Notes: generated from the letters alone by a model not told the origin. A DNA stretch of 64,000 bases from JBOHBN01 sp050698355 (GCA_050698355.1 JBOHBN010000209.1:1-64000), one strand, 5' to 3'. Shown: positions 50,317 through 60,067, counted from the first letter of the stretch. Translations and numbers: made by a program.

Positions 50317-50805
50317 CTACGGGCTTCGCTCCATCGTCACCACGACCTGTGCCGGGCGGAAGACGCGCGACCCGTGCGCGAAGCCGCGCCGCCGCAGCTC
50401 GACCACGCGGCCGGCGGGTGCGCCGCCCGTAGCCGCGGAGGCGACCGCCTCGTGCCGGTCGGGGTCGAACACGTCGGCCTCGACCTGGGTCACCCCGTGT
50501 CGCGCGAGCACGTCGAGCAGCTCGTCGCGCACCGAGCGGACGAACTGCGGGTCCGCGCCGTCGTAGCGATCGAGCCGGTCGATGACCAGGGCGAGGCCGT
50601 GAATGAGCGGTTCGAGGAACTCCCGGAACGGGCCGTCCTTGGCCTGCCGTAGCTCTTCGCGCAGCGTCTCGATCGCCTCGCGCTTGCCCCGGTCGTCGAG
50701 CAGGCGCCGCTGGAACAGGTCGCGGAGCTCATCCAGCCGATTGACGACATCGACGTGGCCGGCATCCTCGACATAGTCGACCTGCTCTTGATCAGACGAG
50801 CTCAC
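50317..50805 (-). CDS. GrpE-like nucleotide exchange factor
   Basis: A 162-residue protein starting at GTG 50805, overlapping the Hsp70 stop by 4 bp. A long helical N-terminal part (VVNRLDELRDLFQRRLLDDRGKREAIETLREEL, FREFLEPLIHGLALVIDRLDR) precedes a short beta part ending GVTQVEADVFDPDRHEAVASA and RVVELRRRGFAHGSRVFRPAQVVV, which is the GrpE beta-wing pattern. It would drive ADP release from the adjacent Hsp70. It is distinct from canonical GrpE, lacking the long N-terminal extension. Confidence 0.82.
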   Translation of the reverse strand: MSSSDQEQVDYVEDAGHVDVVNRLDELRDLFQRRLLDDRGKREAIETLREELRQAKDGPFREFLEPLIHGLALVIDRLDRYDGADPQFVRSVRDELLDVLARHGVTQVEADVFDPDRHEAVASAATGGAPAGRVVELRRRGFAHGSRVFRPAQVVVTMERSP

Positions 50806-52346
50806 TCGACCTCCACGCTGCCCATCGCGACCCGCATCTGGTCGACCTCGGAACGGTCCAGGTTGAGCGGGCGGTCCAGCTCGATCTCGCCGAGCGACTT
50901 GTTGTTGGTGAGGTCGACGATCTCGACGTGCACCACGCCGTCGATGTCGTAGGACATGATGACCTTCATGTTCGACCCCCTCCGCAAGCCGGTCGGCAGG
51001 TCGATCGGTCGCTCCAGCAGGATCGTGACGTACTCCGGCTCCGGGTCGTCGCCCTCGGTCACCTGGAACAGCCATTGCCGCTGATCGTCCGACAGCGTGT
51101 GGAAGGTGTTCTCGTGCTTGCACGGGATCTTGCTGTTCTTCGGGATGACCGGGAAGTTGCGCAGCGGGTCACCCTCGTTCCCCCCGCCGGCGACGGCGAG
51201 CACGCCGAGGCTCTGCGAGGTGACGTCCTTGATGGAGATAGCCGCCGCTTGAGCGCCCTCGCCGCGACTCCTCTCGGTGGGGCCGCTTCCCTCGGCCGCT
51301 GCCATGTCGGCGACGGTCGCGGCGCCGAGCGCCACCGCCTCGTCGGGATTGATCCGCGACTCCGGCACCAACCCCCCGACCCGCTCGATCATCTGCGCGA
51401 TCATCGGCATCCGGGTCGAGCCACCGACGAGCAGGATGCGGTCGATCTGTGACCACTGGAGTCCCGCGTCGTCCATGACGCCTTCGAGCGTCACCTCCGT
51501 ACGGTCGAGCAGGGGCTTGGTCATCGCCTCGAACTGCTCGCGGGTCACCTGGATGCGGTGGCTGCTGCCGCCTGCGGTGATGAACACCGACGCCTGACCC
51601 ACGCCCGTGAGCGTGCGCTTGGCGAGCTCGCACTTCTCCCGCAGGTCGGTCTCCATCGCGCCACTGTCGAGCAGGTCGGGCCCGCCGGCCCGCCGCACCT
51701 GGTTCGCCACGTGCTTCATCAGCTCGTTGTCGAAGTCGAAGCCGCCGAGGTTGCGGTCGCCGTCGGTGGCGATGACCTCGAACTCGCCCTTGTCGACCTT
51801 CATCGCGGTCACGTCGAACGTGCCGCCGCCGAGGTCGTAGACAAGGATCGTGCCGCTGTCGAGGCCCTGCAGCCCGTACGCGACGGCGGCGGCGGTCGGT
51901 TCGTTGATGAGGCGCAGGACGTTCAGGCCGGCGATCTCGCCCGCGTCCTGGGTCGCCTTGCGCCGCGCGTCGTCGAAGTACGCCGGGACGGTGATGACGA
52001 CGTCCTCGATGCGTTCGCCCTGCAGCAGCTCGGCGTCGTCGACGAGGTGCTTGAGGATGAACGCCGAGACCTGTTCCGCGCGGTACTCGTTGCCCTGGGT
52101 GTCGACGAACCGCCAGTGCGGGTCGCCCATGAAGCGCTTCACGAACGCGGCGGAGTCGTCGGGCATGGCCGCCGCGCTGCGCTTCGCGGTGGACCCGACC
52201 AGCACTTGGCCGCCCTGCGACAGCACCACGGAGGCCGTGATGTTCTCGCCTTCCCGGTTGCGCAGGATCTGCGGCGTGCCGTCGCTGTCGACGGCCGCAA
52301 CGGCCGAGAAAGTCGTACCCAGGTCGATTCCCAGGGCTCGCGTCAC
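50802..52346 (-). CDS. Short Hsp70-family chaperone lacking the C-terminal lid
   Basis: A 514-residue Hsp70. GTG at 52346 gives the proper N-terminus MTRALGIDLGTTFSAVAAVD. ATPase-domain motifs: ITVPAYFDDARRKATQDAGEIAGL, VYDLGGGTFDVTAMKV, LLVGGSTRMPMI. The substrate-binding beta region (DVTSQSLGVLA, NSKIPCKHENTFHTLSDDQ) ends near residue 514 (DQMRVAMGSVEVE), so the alpha-helical lid of canonical DnaK (about 610-640 residues) is missing. It is flanked by grpE- and J-like genes and is thus a specialised, not housekeeping, chaperone. Confidence 0.9.
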   Translation of the reverse strand: MTRALGIDLGTTFSAVAAVDSDGTPQILRNREGENITASVVLSQGGQVLVGSTAKRSAAAMPDDSAAFVKRFMGDPHWRFVDTQGNEYRAEQVSAFILKHLVDDAELLQGERIEDVVITVPAYFDDARRKATQDAGEIAGLNVLRLINEPTAAAVAYGLQGLDSGTILVYDLGGGTFDVTAMKVDKGEFEVIATDGDRNLGGFDFDNELMKHVANQVRRAGGPDLLDSGAMETDLREKCELAKRTLTGVGQASVFITAGGSSHRIQVTREQFEAMTKPLLDRTEVTLEGVMDDAGLQWSQIDRILLVGGSTRMPMIAQMIERVGGLVPESRINPDEAVALGAATVADMAAAEGSGPTERSRGEGAQAAAISIKDVTSQSLGVLAVAGGGNEGDPLRNFPVIPKNSKIPCKHENTFHTLSDDQRQWLFQVTEGDDPEPEYVTILLERPIDLPTGLRRGSNMKVIMSYDIDGVVHVEIVDLTNNKSLGEIELDRPLNLDRSEVDQMRVAMGSVEVE

Positions 52347-52360
52347 TGTCCCACCGTCCT

Positions 52361-52453
52361 TACCGAGGAGATCATCACTAGCTGGACCGCCGAGACGCCA
52401 TTGTTGCAGTTCAGCGAGCCTCGACAGTCGGGCAACTAATGATCTCCTCGGTA
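52361..52453 (-). repeat. ~90-bp palindromic repeat element, copy B
   Basis: Perfect 15-bp terminal inverted repeats (TACCGAGGAGATCAT at 52361-52375 and its complement at 52439-52453). On the minus strand it aligns without gaps to copy A at 58512-58600 (65 of 79 positions identical by my count). It lies between the J-TPR gene, whose last codons and stop it supplies, and the Hsp70 start, 14 bp upstream. Confidence 0.85.
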
Positions 52454-53632
52454 CCGAAGCCTCTTCCGGTTGCGCTTCCAACCCGGAACTCGCGTGTTGA
52501 AGTACAGCAGCACAAGGATGCCAGCCGCCAGGACGAATGCGGTGACACCGGTGCCCAGCTCATCTCCCAGCCAAGTCACGCCTGCGATGACGAGCGCGAC
52601 GGCCAGGCCGAGCACGACGAGCAGGAACCTACGCATCAGCCCGGTCGCGACGTGCCACTGCCGCCGCTCGCACCACCGCAGGTACCCGCGTACGTCGCCC
52701 GCTCGATCGCGTACGTCCGGATCGTCGGTTACCCGCTCGGCCTCCTGCACGAGGCCGCGCATCCGGGCGATCTCGGCCTTGCTGGTCACGAAGTAGTTGC
52801 TGCCGTCGCGATACCTGGGTACGAGCTCGGCCAACGTGATCAGGCAGTTCCCGAGGGCCACGCCCGCGGCCTGCTTGTCGTGGCCGCGCTCCACGATGTC
52901 CTCGAGAACCGGACGCGCCTGCGCCGGCTTCCCGGCTTGCATCCAGGCGTTCGCGGCGGCGAGGCGCGGCCTCTCGTCGCTACGGTCGAGGTCCGCGGCC
53001 GAGGAGTAGACGCCGGCCGCGTCGTCCCACTGTCCCAGCGCCTCGTGGATGCCGCCGAGGTCCAGGTGGAACTGCAGGTAGTTCGGCGCGAGCTCGATCG
53101 CCCGCTGCATCTCGAACAGCGCGTCGTCGGCGTTGCCCAGCCCCAGGTTCGCGCGCGCCAGGACGCTCCACGCCGCCGCGGACCGCGGGTCGCGCTCGCG
53201 CGCCTCGCGCGCGGCGTACACGGCCGACCGGTGATCGCGCTTGGCCAGGTAGTCGAACGCCTGTCCGACCCAGTCGATGCCGTCCTGCGGCGGCTGGGGT
53301 GCGGGCCGCTGCCGCGGCGCGGGGGCCGGCTGCCCTCCCGGCTGCGGCGCCGGTTCGGGTCGGGGCTCGGGTTCCGGCTCGCTCGGCCCCCTCTCCAGCC
53401 TGCGCAGGTACGCGGCGCGGCGCGCGTCGTCGAGCAGGACCTCCTTGGCCTCGCTTAGGAGCTGGACCTTCTTCTCGGCCTCCTGGCGGCGGGCGAGGTC
53501 GGGGTTGCTCGTGCGCTTCTGCCAGGTGCGCAGCTCCTGCTTGACCCGCCGGGAGATCTCCTCGGCCGCTGCACCGCGTGGTATTCCGAGGGCCTCGAAG
53601 TAGTCGAGGGCGGGGCCCCCGTGGTCGTTCAC
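52436..53632 (-). CDS. J-like/TPR membrane protein with NPD in place of HPD
   Basis: A 398-residue protein. Residues about 10-85 resemble a J-domain (LDYFEALGIPRGAAAEEISR, then KKVQLLSEAKEVLLDDARRAAYLRRLE), but the catalytic HPD is NPD (TSNPD). A Pro/Glu linker (about 90-125) is followed by TPR repeats (AFDYLAKRDHRSAVYAAREARERDPRSAAAWSVLARANLGLGNADDALFEMQRAIELAPN, and more), two transmembrane segments (LLVVLGLAVALVIAGVTWL, TAFVLAAGILVLLYFNTRV) and a basic tail. It heads an operon with Hsp70 and GrpE, so it probably recruits the Hsp70 to the membrane. Confidence 0.85.
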   Translation of the reverse strand: MNDHGGPALDYFEALGIPRGAAAEEISRRVKQELRTWQKRTSNPDLARRQEAEKKVQLLSEAKEVLLDDARRAAYLRRLERGPSEPEPEPRPEPAPQPGGQPAPAPRQRPAPQPPQDGIDWVGQAFDYLAKRDHRSAVYAAREARERDPRSAAAWSVLARANLGLGNADDALFEMQRAIELAPNYLQFHLDLGGIHEALGQWDDAAGVYSSAADLDRSDERPRLAAANAWMQAGKPAQARPVLEDIVERGHDKQAAGVALGNCLITLAELVPRYRDGSNYFVTSKAEIARMRGLVQEAERVTDDPDVRDRAGDVRGYLRWCERRQWHVATGLMRRFLLVVLGLAVALVIAGVTWLGDELGTGVTAFVLAAGILVLLYFNTRVPGWKRNRKRLRYRGDH

Positions 53633-53660
53633 CGCTGGACCTCCCAGTCCCGTTCTCGGA

Positions 53661-53704
53661 TCAGTATCTCAGCCCATCTACAGCGGGGTTCGCGATACTG
53701 GCAC
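53661..53704. terminator. Hairpin related to the 24.6-kb terminator, downstream of nagA
   Basis: CAGTATC (53662-53668) pairs with GATACTG (53694-53700). The sequence TCAGTATCTCAGCCC and CTACAGCG parts match the hairpin at 24557-24600. It lies 18 bp past the 3' side of nagA on the minus strand; moderate stem quality. Confidence 0.55.
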
Positions 53705-53721
53705 GTTGGCAGGCTCAGCCA

Positions 53722-54852
53722 TCAGGGGGCGCGGTGGCCGACCCACTGGCCGCAGGCGAGCACCGCGCGTACGGACAGGTCGGCGTCGAGCACGACCGCG
53801 TCGGCGCGCTTGCCCGCCTCGAGGCTGCCCACCCGGTCCGCGAGCCCGAGCGCGGTCGCGGGCGTGAGGGACGCAGCGCGTACGACCTCCGGCCACGACG
53901 CACCGACCTCGCGCACTCCGCGGCGCACTGCCTGGTCCATGGTCAGGGTGCTGCCCGCTATCGAGTCGCCGTCGGCCAGCCTGGCGACGCCATCCTCGAC
54001 CCGCACCGCCACCCCACCGAGCATGTACGTGCCCTCGCCGACGCCGGCGGCGCTCATGGCGTCGGTGACGAGCGCGGCGTTGCTGCTGGCCAGCCCGAAG
54101 CCCACGACCCGGTCGTGCAGGTGTACGCCGTCGTTGATCAGCTCGCAGGTGACCTCCGGGGCCGTGAGGCATGCGAGCACGGGTCCCGGCTCGCGATGGT
54201 GCAGACCCCGCATGCCGTTGAACAGGTGCGTGGCGACGGTCGCACCGGCGTCGATGGCCGACGCGGTTTGGTCGTACGTCGCGTCGGTGTGCCCGACTGC
54301 GGCGATGAGCCCCGCGGCGACGGCGCGGCGTACGAGGTCGACCCCGCCGGGGCGCTCGGGCGCGATCGTCACCATGCGCGCGTGCCCGCCTGCCGCCTGC
54401 ACCATCGCGTCCAGGGCGGCCGGGTCCGGTTCGCGCAGGTGCGCGGGGTCCTGGGCGCCGCACCGGGCCGCGCTCAGGAACGGGCCCTCGAAGTGGACGC
54501 CGGCGACCACCCCTTCCGCGGCGAGCCGGCCGAGCATCGCCCCGTGCGCGGCCAGGTCGGCTACGGGTGCGGTGACCAGGCTGGCGAGCAGTGTGGTCGT
54601 CCCGTGCCGCAGGTGGAAGCCGGCGACGGACCGCGCCTCCGCCTCGTCACCGGAGGTGAACGCCGCGCCGCCGCCGCCGTGGCAGTGCATGTCCACCAGG
54701 CCCGGGAGCAGGTAGCCGGCCCCGACGTCCACGCGGTGCGGGTCGTCCGGCGGCTCGCCCTCGCCGACTGCCGCGATGCGGTCGCCGTCGACGCGTACCC
54801 AGCCGGCGACCACCCGATCGGGCAGCACGACGTGGGAGCAGATGAGCAGCAT
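53722..54852 (-). CDS. nagA: N-acetylglucosamine-6-phosphate deacetylase
   Basis: A 376-residue amidohydrolase from ATG 54852 (GGAGGAG upstream; a start at 54915 is rejected). Metal and substrate motifs: LPGLVDMHCHGGGGAAFTSGD, GVHFEGPFLSAARCGAQDP, AAVGHTDATYDQ, VATHLFNGMRGLHHREPG, LVTDAMSAAGVGEGTY. It converts GlcNAc-6-P to GlcN-6-P and acetate. It lies upstream of a gene coding an orphan sugar-ABC ATPase, hinting at N-acetylglucosamine uptake and catabolism; nagB is not in the window. Confidence 0.94.
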   Translation of the reverse strand: MLLICSHVVLPDRVVAGWVRVDGDRIAAVGEGEPPDDPHRVDVGAGYLLPGLVDMHCHGGGGAAFTSGDEAEARSVAGFHLRHGTTTLLASLVTAPVADLAAHGAMLGRLAAEGVVAGVHFEGPFLSAARCGAQDPAHLREPDPAALDAMVQAAGGHARMVTIAPERPGGVDLVRRAVAAGLIAAVGHTDATYDQTASAIDAGATVATHLFNGMRGLHHREPGPVLACLTAPEVTCELINDGVHLHDRVVGFGLASSNAALVTDAMSAAGVGEGTYMLGGVAVRVEDGVARLADGDSIAGSTLTMDQAVRRGVREVGASWPEVVRAASLTPATALGLADRVGSLEAGKRADAVVLDADLSVRAVLACGQWVGHRAP

Positions 54853-55148
54853 GGGCGCATCCTCTCCTCCCGGGTCGGCGGGACGACGCCCGGGCACGTC
54901 GTCGATGGAGTTCACATGGGGTTCCCATGATCACTTGGCAGGGGGCAAACTGGCGAGGCGACCGCTCGCGTCGAACACTGATCGCCGACCGCACCGCCGT
55001 TCGTCCGCGGGCGGTACAGTTACCGCAACAATCAGTGAGTACGTGGGCGCCGGCGGGCGGTCGGTCTCGGTGAAGCATTGACCGAAAACGTCGCATCAGC
55101 GACCATTACGCTCACGCACGTGCACAGGGTCCGCGAAGGAGCAGGTCT
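54853..55148. other. Divergent intergenic region between nagA and msiK
   Basis: A 296-bp spacer that must hold both promoters. I see no strong hexamers and no clear DasR-type site (a palindromic ACTGGTCTAGACCACT-like motif). No gene can be supported in it. Confidence 0.5.
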
Positions 55149-56240
<1,092 letters not shown>

Positions 56241-56379
56241 GCCGGTTCATCCGGGTGGGTAGCTAGGTCCACCCGGATGTGCCGGTCACGACGTCGCCTG
56301 CAGGCCGTGAGAAGCAGGAAATGGTCGTGGGAAGTACGCCCGATTCTGGTTGCCGCGGAGGCTGTTCACCGCCGCTTGG

Positions 56380-56811
56380 TCACAACGGCCGGGCGAAGTG
56401 ATGCGCGGTGATCCCGTAGCCCGCGTTCAGGTACAGCCGGTGGGCCGGGTGTCGGCCCGGGCCGACACCGGAGTCCAGGTGCACCTGTGCGCAACCCAGG
56501 CGTACGGCCTCGTCGCGGACCCATGCGAGCAGCTGGCGGGCGAGGCCCCGGCCGCGGGCGGACGGCATCGTCGAGAGGTCGTCCACGTACACGTGCCGAC
56601 CCCAGCTCAGGCAGGTTGCCACCCGGAAGCCGGCGACCGCCACGGCGTCGGCGCCCGACCCGGGAAACGCCCCGACCAGGCGATAACCCTCGGCCCGCTG
56701 GACGGTGTCGACCTGCTCGACGAACGCCTCCAGGCTGGCCAGGTGGGGTCGTAGCTCGCGCATGGCTGCGTACGCCGCACCCGTATCGGGCGGCACGATC
56801 TCCCTCGGCAC
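56380..56811 (-). CDS. GNAT-family N-acetyltransferase
   Basis: A 143-residue protein with the GNAT acetyl-CoA motif SARGRGLARQLLAWVRDEAVRLGC and terminal RLYLNAGYGITAHHF (a GFxxxxH-like motif). FPGSGADAVAVAGFRVATCLSWGRHVYVDDLST provides the central strands. Substrate unknown. It is transcribed leftward, 7 bp downstream of the DUF1772-like gene. Confidence 0.87.
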   Translation of the reverse strand: MPREIVPPDTGAAYAAMRELRPHLASLEAFVEQVDTVQRAEGYRLVGAFPGSGADAVAVAGFRVATCLSWGRHVYVDDLSTMPSARGRGLARQLLAWVRDEAVRLGCAQVHLDSGVGPGRHPAHRLYLNAGYGITAHHFARPL

Positions 56812-56818
56812 TGGGCCA

Positions 56819-57295
56819 TCATCGCACTGGCTCGCGCGCCGGGGTGCGCAAGAGGTTCACGGCCAGCAGGATGAACGCGGCGGTGAACAGGGCGAAGCCG
56901 ACGGCGTGCCCCAGCTCCCACCGATCCCGCAGCGCGGCCCACCCCGCCGGTACGGCGCCGGACCCGTGCACGGGGAATTGGAGGTTCACCGGGTACACGA
57001 TGGTGAGGAACGTGATCAGCGCGATTACTTCCAGCGCGGCGGCGGCTGTTACCAGCCCGCGCGACGACCGTTCCTTGCGTAGTGCGACGGCCAACGCGAC
57101 GCTCGCGACGATGGCGAGCACGTAGATCACGCTGCCGACGTTGCCGAACCAGATGTACAGCGACTCCTGCAGCCGTACGTACAGCGCTGCAGGGTAGTGC
57201 GTCTTCGGCTGCCATTCCAGGACGTGCGCGAACTCGAGGCCCATCGTACACGCCGACAGGAGCATTGCGCCGAAGTAGATACCGCGACGCAGCAT
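56819..57295 (-). CDS. DUF1772-like membrane protein
   Basis: A 158-residue protein with four hydrophobic segments (YFGAMLLSACTMGLEFAHVLEW; SVIYVLAIVASVALAVAL; LVTAAAALEVIALITFLTIV; HAVGFALFTAAFILLAVNLL). The layout and Gly/His-bearing first helix resemble DUF1772 anthrone-oxygenase-like proteins, but no catalytic role can be read. Assignment tentative. Forms a two-gene unit with the GNAT gene. Confidence 0.68.
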   Translation of the reverse strand: MLRRGIYFGAMLLSACTMGLEFAHVLEWQPKTHYPAALYVRLQESLYIWFGNVGSVIYVLAIVASVALAVALRKERSSRGLVTAAAALEVIALITFLTIVYPVNLQFPVHGSGAVPAGWAALRDRWELGHAVGFALFTAAFILLAVNLLRTPAREPVR

Positions 57296-57435
57296 GGTCC
57301 CCGCCCTTCGATCCGATCAGCTGTTGTACGAATGGTGCAGCTGCACGAGGCCGTGCGCATCGGGGAGATCCCGGTTTCTGACCCGGAAACCGCGCCCGCG
57401 GCCGGCCGACCCCGGCTGTGGGATCATCGTCTCCT

Positions 57436-58398
57436 ATGGGAGAACGCGTCGTCCCGTCTGTCGAAGAGATCGAGTACGCCGCCGACGAGCTGGACCCGGT
57501 GTTCGCCGACTCGCCGCTGCTGACCGGCACCACCCTGGATGATCTGGGGACGCGTATCGCGGTCAAGGTCGAAACGCTGAACCCGATCAGGTCGTTCAAG
57601 GGTCGCGGGGCGATGACCTGGATGCGGCAGGTCGGCGCCGGCGCACCCGGAGTGGTGTGCGCCTCGGCGGGCAACTTCGGCCAGGGCCTCGCGTACGCGG
57701 CCCGCCGCGCCGGGGCCCGCTGCGACGTCTTCGTCGGCGAGTCCGCGAACCCGGCCAAGGTGGACGCCATTCGCCGGCTCGGTGCGCAGGTCGAGGTCGG
57801 TGGTGCGGACTACGACGCGGCGATCGACACCGCACGGAGTTTCGCCGCGGACAACGACCTCCGCTTCGTCCAGGACGGCCGCGACCCGTGGATCTCCGCC
57901 GGAGCCGCGACGATGGCCGTGGAGACGACCCGGGCAGGTGTCGTACCGGACGTCGCGGTCGTGCCGGTCGGCAACAGCGCGCTGATCCTGGGGATCGCGC
58001 GATGGTTGCGCCACCAGTCTCCCGGTGTGCGCATCGTCGGCGTGTGCGCCGAAGCTGCCCCGGCACCGGCCCTGTCCTGGCGGCGGGGCGCGCCCGTAGC
58101 GGCACAGGCGAACACCGTGGCGGACGGCATCGGCATCGGCGCGCCGTTTCCCGAATCGGTGGCCGCGATGGGTGATCTGGTCGACGCCATGGTGCTGGTC
58201 AGCGAGCCCGAGCTCACGGCGGCGAGCCGCCAGGTCGCAGCCGACCTCGGCCTGCTGGTCGAGGCGGCCGGCGTCGCCGGCGTGGCGGCGCTGCGGGCGG
58301 ACCCCGAGGCGTATGAGGGCCGCACCGTGTTCACCCCGCTGTGCGGCGCGCACCTGCCACCCGACGCCATCCAGTGGGGGCCGGGCTGGCGTCTGTGA
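57436..58398 (+). CDS. PLP-dependent threonine/serine dehydratase-like enzyme
   Basis: A 320-residue fold-type II PLP enzyme. The PLP lysine is in NPIRSFKGRGAMTW and the phosphate loop SAGNFGQGLAYAARRAGA; a Gly/Ser-type cofactor site is VPVGNSALILGIARWL. These features fit threonine dehydratase/serine racemase relatives, without the C-terminal ACT domain of biosynthetic IlvA. ATG 57436 is chosen over GTG 57418. Reaction probably beta-elimination from a hydroxy-amino acid; exact substrate unknown. Confidence 0.85.
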   Translation: MGERVVPSVEEIEYAADELDPVFADSPLLTGTTLDDLGTRIAVKVETLNPIRSFKGRGAMTWMRQVGAGAPGVVCASAGNFGQGLAYAARRAGARCDVFVGESANPAKVDAIRRLGAQVEVGGADYDAAIDTARSFAADNDLRFVQDGRDPWISAGAATMAVETTRAGVVPDVAVVPVGNSALILGIARWLRHQSPGVRIVGVCAEAAPAPALSWRRGAPVAAQANTVADGIGIGAPFPESVAAMGDLVDAMVLVSEPELTAASRQVAADLGLLVEAAGVAGVAALRADPEAYEGRTVFTPLCGAHLPPDAIQWGPGWRL

Positions 58399-58480
58399 AC
58401 CCGGTGGTCCGCTCCCGGTCGAGCGCTGTCGGCGCCGCCCCATAAGGTACTAACGTCTTAGGCGCGACCGCAGCGGCTGA

Positions 58481-58510
58481 ATGACAGCGCTGTGGTTCAC
58501 GCTGTACGAT
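58481..58510 (+). promoter_or_regulatory. Predicted promoter of the DUF3263 gene
   Basis: ATGACA at 58481-58486, an 18-bp spacer and TACGAT at 58505-58510. The start point would fall near 58516-58518, at the left arm of repeat element A, so the element would form the mRNA leader. Confidence 0.5.
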
Positions 58511-58511
58511 G

Positions 58512-58600
58512 CTAGGGAGATCATTAGTTGTCCGACAATCGAGGCCTACTGGTCTGCAGCAATATCGTCTCGACGGTCCAGCCAGTAATGATCTCCCTAG
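58512..58600 (+). repeat. ~90-bp palindromic repeat element, copy A
   Basis: 89 bp with perfect 15-bp terminal inverted repeats (CTAGGGAGATCATTA at 58512-58526 and its complement at 58586-58600). An inner palindrome TTGTCCGACAA is at 58528-58538. Same orientation relative to the downstream gene as copy B (52361-52453); 82 % identical over the 79 gap-free aligned bases. Confidence 0.87.
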
Positions 58601-58640
58601 TAGGGCCGAACCCCGACCCGCAGTCGCCGGAGGATCGCAG

Positions 58641-58934
58641 ATGGACGCGACCGCACGAACGCACGAGGACGCCCCGATGACCGGCGAGCTGTCGGATCGC
58701 GACGTCGAGATGCTCGCGTTCGAGCGGCGGTGGTGGAAGTACGCCGGCGCCAAGGAGCAGGCGGTGCGTGACCTGTTCGGCATGTCGGGCACCCGCTACT
58801 ACCAGGTCCTCAATGCCCTCATCGACCACCCGGAGGCCCTCGCCCACGACCCGATGCTGGTCAAGCGGCTGCGCCGGATGCGGTCGGCCCGGCAGCGCGC
58901 CAGGTCGGAGCGCCGCCTCGGCACCGGCAGCTAG
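58641..58934 (+). CDS. DUF3263 family protein
   Basis: A 97-residue protein with the DUF3263 core FERRWWKYAGAKEQAVRDLFGMSGTRYYQVLNALIDHPEAL, a helix-turn-helix-like fold widespread in actinobacteria, and a basic C-terminus (KRLRRMRSARQRARSERR). Probably DNA-binding; role unknown. ATG 58641 follows GGAGGATCGCAG, 40 bp after repeat element A. Upstream in-frame codons run through the element and are not part of the family. Confidence 0.9.
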   Translation: MDATARTHEDAPMTGELSDRDVEMLAFERRWWKYAGAKEQAVRDLFGMSGTRYYQVLNALIDHPEALAHDPMLVKRLRRMRSARQRARSERRLGTGS

Positions 58935-59097
58935 GACTGTCTGGCAATGACTGTCCGGCTCGCGACTCCCCGCATCGCCGCTGGCTGCGTTGTCCTCGTC
59001 CCAAGTGCTCCAGTACGAGGTCGTCGTCCGCCTTGCCAGCAGCGCGCGGATGAGCCGCTCGCTTCTCGAACGCCATTACCAGACATGCCCTAGCAGG

Positions 59098-59487
59098 TCA
59101 GGCGCTGTACTCCTGCTGGCAGCCCGGGCAGAACCGGGCATGCGGGATGACCTCCAACCGCTCCACAGTGATCGGCTCGCCGCAGCGCGTGCACGTACCG
59201 TAGCTGCCCTGGTCGATCCGGTGCAGGGCGTCCCTCGTCTCGTCCAGCGTCCATTGCGCAGCTCGCTCCAGCTCCGCGTCGACCTGGCGTCGGGCCGCGG
59301 AGCCCTCACTGCCGTTGATCGCGTACAGCTCGCGCAGCTGCTCGCTACGGAACGCGACCTGAGCCTCGAGTTGCTCGCGCAAGCTGGGCAGCAGCGCAGC
59401 GAGGCGCTCGCGCCGCGGCAAGGTCGCGGTCGCCTCGTCATCCATGTCATAGCCGGTCGAACCCGGCTGGTCGGTCTTCGTTGCCAT
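59098..59487 (-). CDS. DksA/TraR-type C4 zinc-finger protein
   Basis: A 129-residue protein. A coiled-coil region (RRERLAALLPSLREQLEAQVAFRSEQLREL, SAARRQVDAELERAAQWTLDETRDALHRID) is followed by the C4 zinc finger (YGTCTRCGEPITVERLEVIPHARFCPGCQ, CX2C...CX2C). This is the DksA/TraR pattern; in actinobacteria such proteins may bind RNA polymerase. Coiled-coil tip acidic residues of DksA are not obvious. ATG 59487 chosen. Confidence 0.86.
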   Translation of the reverse strand: MATKTDQPGSTGYDMDDEATATLPRRERLAALLPSLREQLEAQVAFRSEQLRELYAINGSEGSAARRQVDAELERAAQWTLDETRDALHRIDQGSYGTCTRCGEPITVERLEVIPHARFCPGCQQEYSA

Positions 59488-59543
59488 TCCCGCTCCGATC
59501 GGTTTCCGACCACGCGCTACCAACGGGGTAGCGCTCGCACACG

Positions 59544-59879
59544 TCAAGCGGTGCGGGGCGGTGCACGAGACGGTGCCGCGGCGAGACACACCCGGCGACG
59601 GCCGCGAACGGTCACCGCCCCAGTGGCAATGGCCACGAGGACGGCTCCGAGCACGATCGCGGTCGGCAGCGGTCCCGCTGGCGCGGGTGTCTTATCCACA
59701 GCGACGCGGACCGGGACGATCGTCGTGGCCTTGACCAGCTTGCCCCCGCCGTGCATCGCCGTGCTGGCGGGACCGGCCGGTCCCGCGTCCGCCAGGGCGT
59801 GGACGGGAAGGAGCACGCCGGCCACCGCGAACAGCAGTACCGCGGCCGCTGTGCGGACCGGGCTGCTCACCTGGGCCAT
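59544..59879 (-). CDS. Small exported membrane-anchored protein
   Basis: A 111-residue protein of unknown family. Signal-like N-terminus (VRTAAAVLLFAVAGVLLPVHALA), a Gly/Ala/Pro extracellular part (residues about 33-67), then a second hydrophobic segment (LPTAIVLGAVLVAIATGAVTV) and a basic tail (RGRRR). The layout suggests a small surface protein anchored by its C-terminal helix. No LPXTG motif is present. Confidence 0.55.
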   Translation of the reverse strand: MAQVSSPVRTAAAVLLFAVAGVLLPVHALADAGPAGPASTAMHGGGKLVKATTIVPVRVAVDKTPAPAGPLPTAIVLGAVLVAIATGAVTVRGRRRVCLAAAPSRAPPRTA

Positions 59880-60067
59880 GCCCAACACCGTACGCGGACG
59901 ATCCGACAAGTGGATAGAGCTCGTGCTGTGAGTTCCCTGGGAGTTCACCTCCGCTCGCCGGGTACGGTGGCGAGGTGTCTGCAGGTGATGCGTGCGTAGG
60001 AACGTGCTGGGAATCTGCTGGTCACTGCTGGGTTAACCTTGGGCAGACGACAGGCAGGGGCAAGTGA

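Noticed and set aside
48160..50652. 830-codon plus-strand open frame
   Set aside because: It is antisense to the acyltransferase gene, whose protein has clear family motifs; high GC keeps the opposite frame open.
52346..52481. N-terminal extension of the Hsp70 gene
   Set aside because: It is translated from repeat element B; the similar peptide upstream of DUF3263 arises from element A, and neither belongs to the protein family.
58990..59931. 313-codon plus-strand open frame
   Set aside because: Antisense to the DksA-type and small exported-protein genes; no domain seen.
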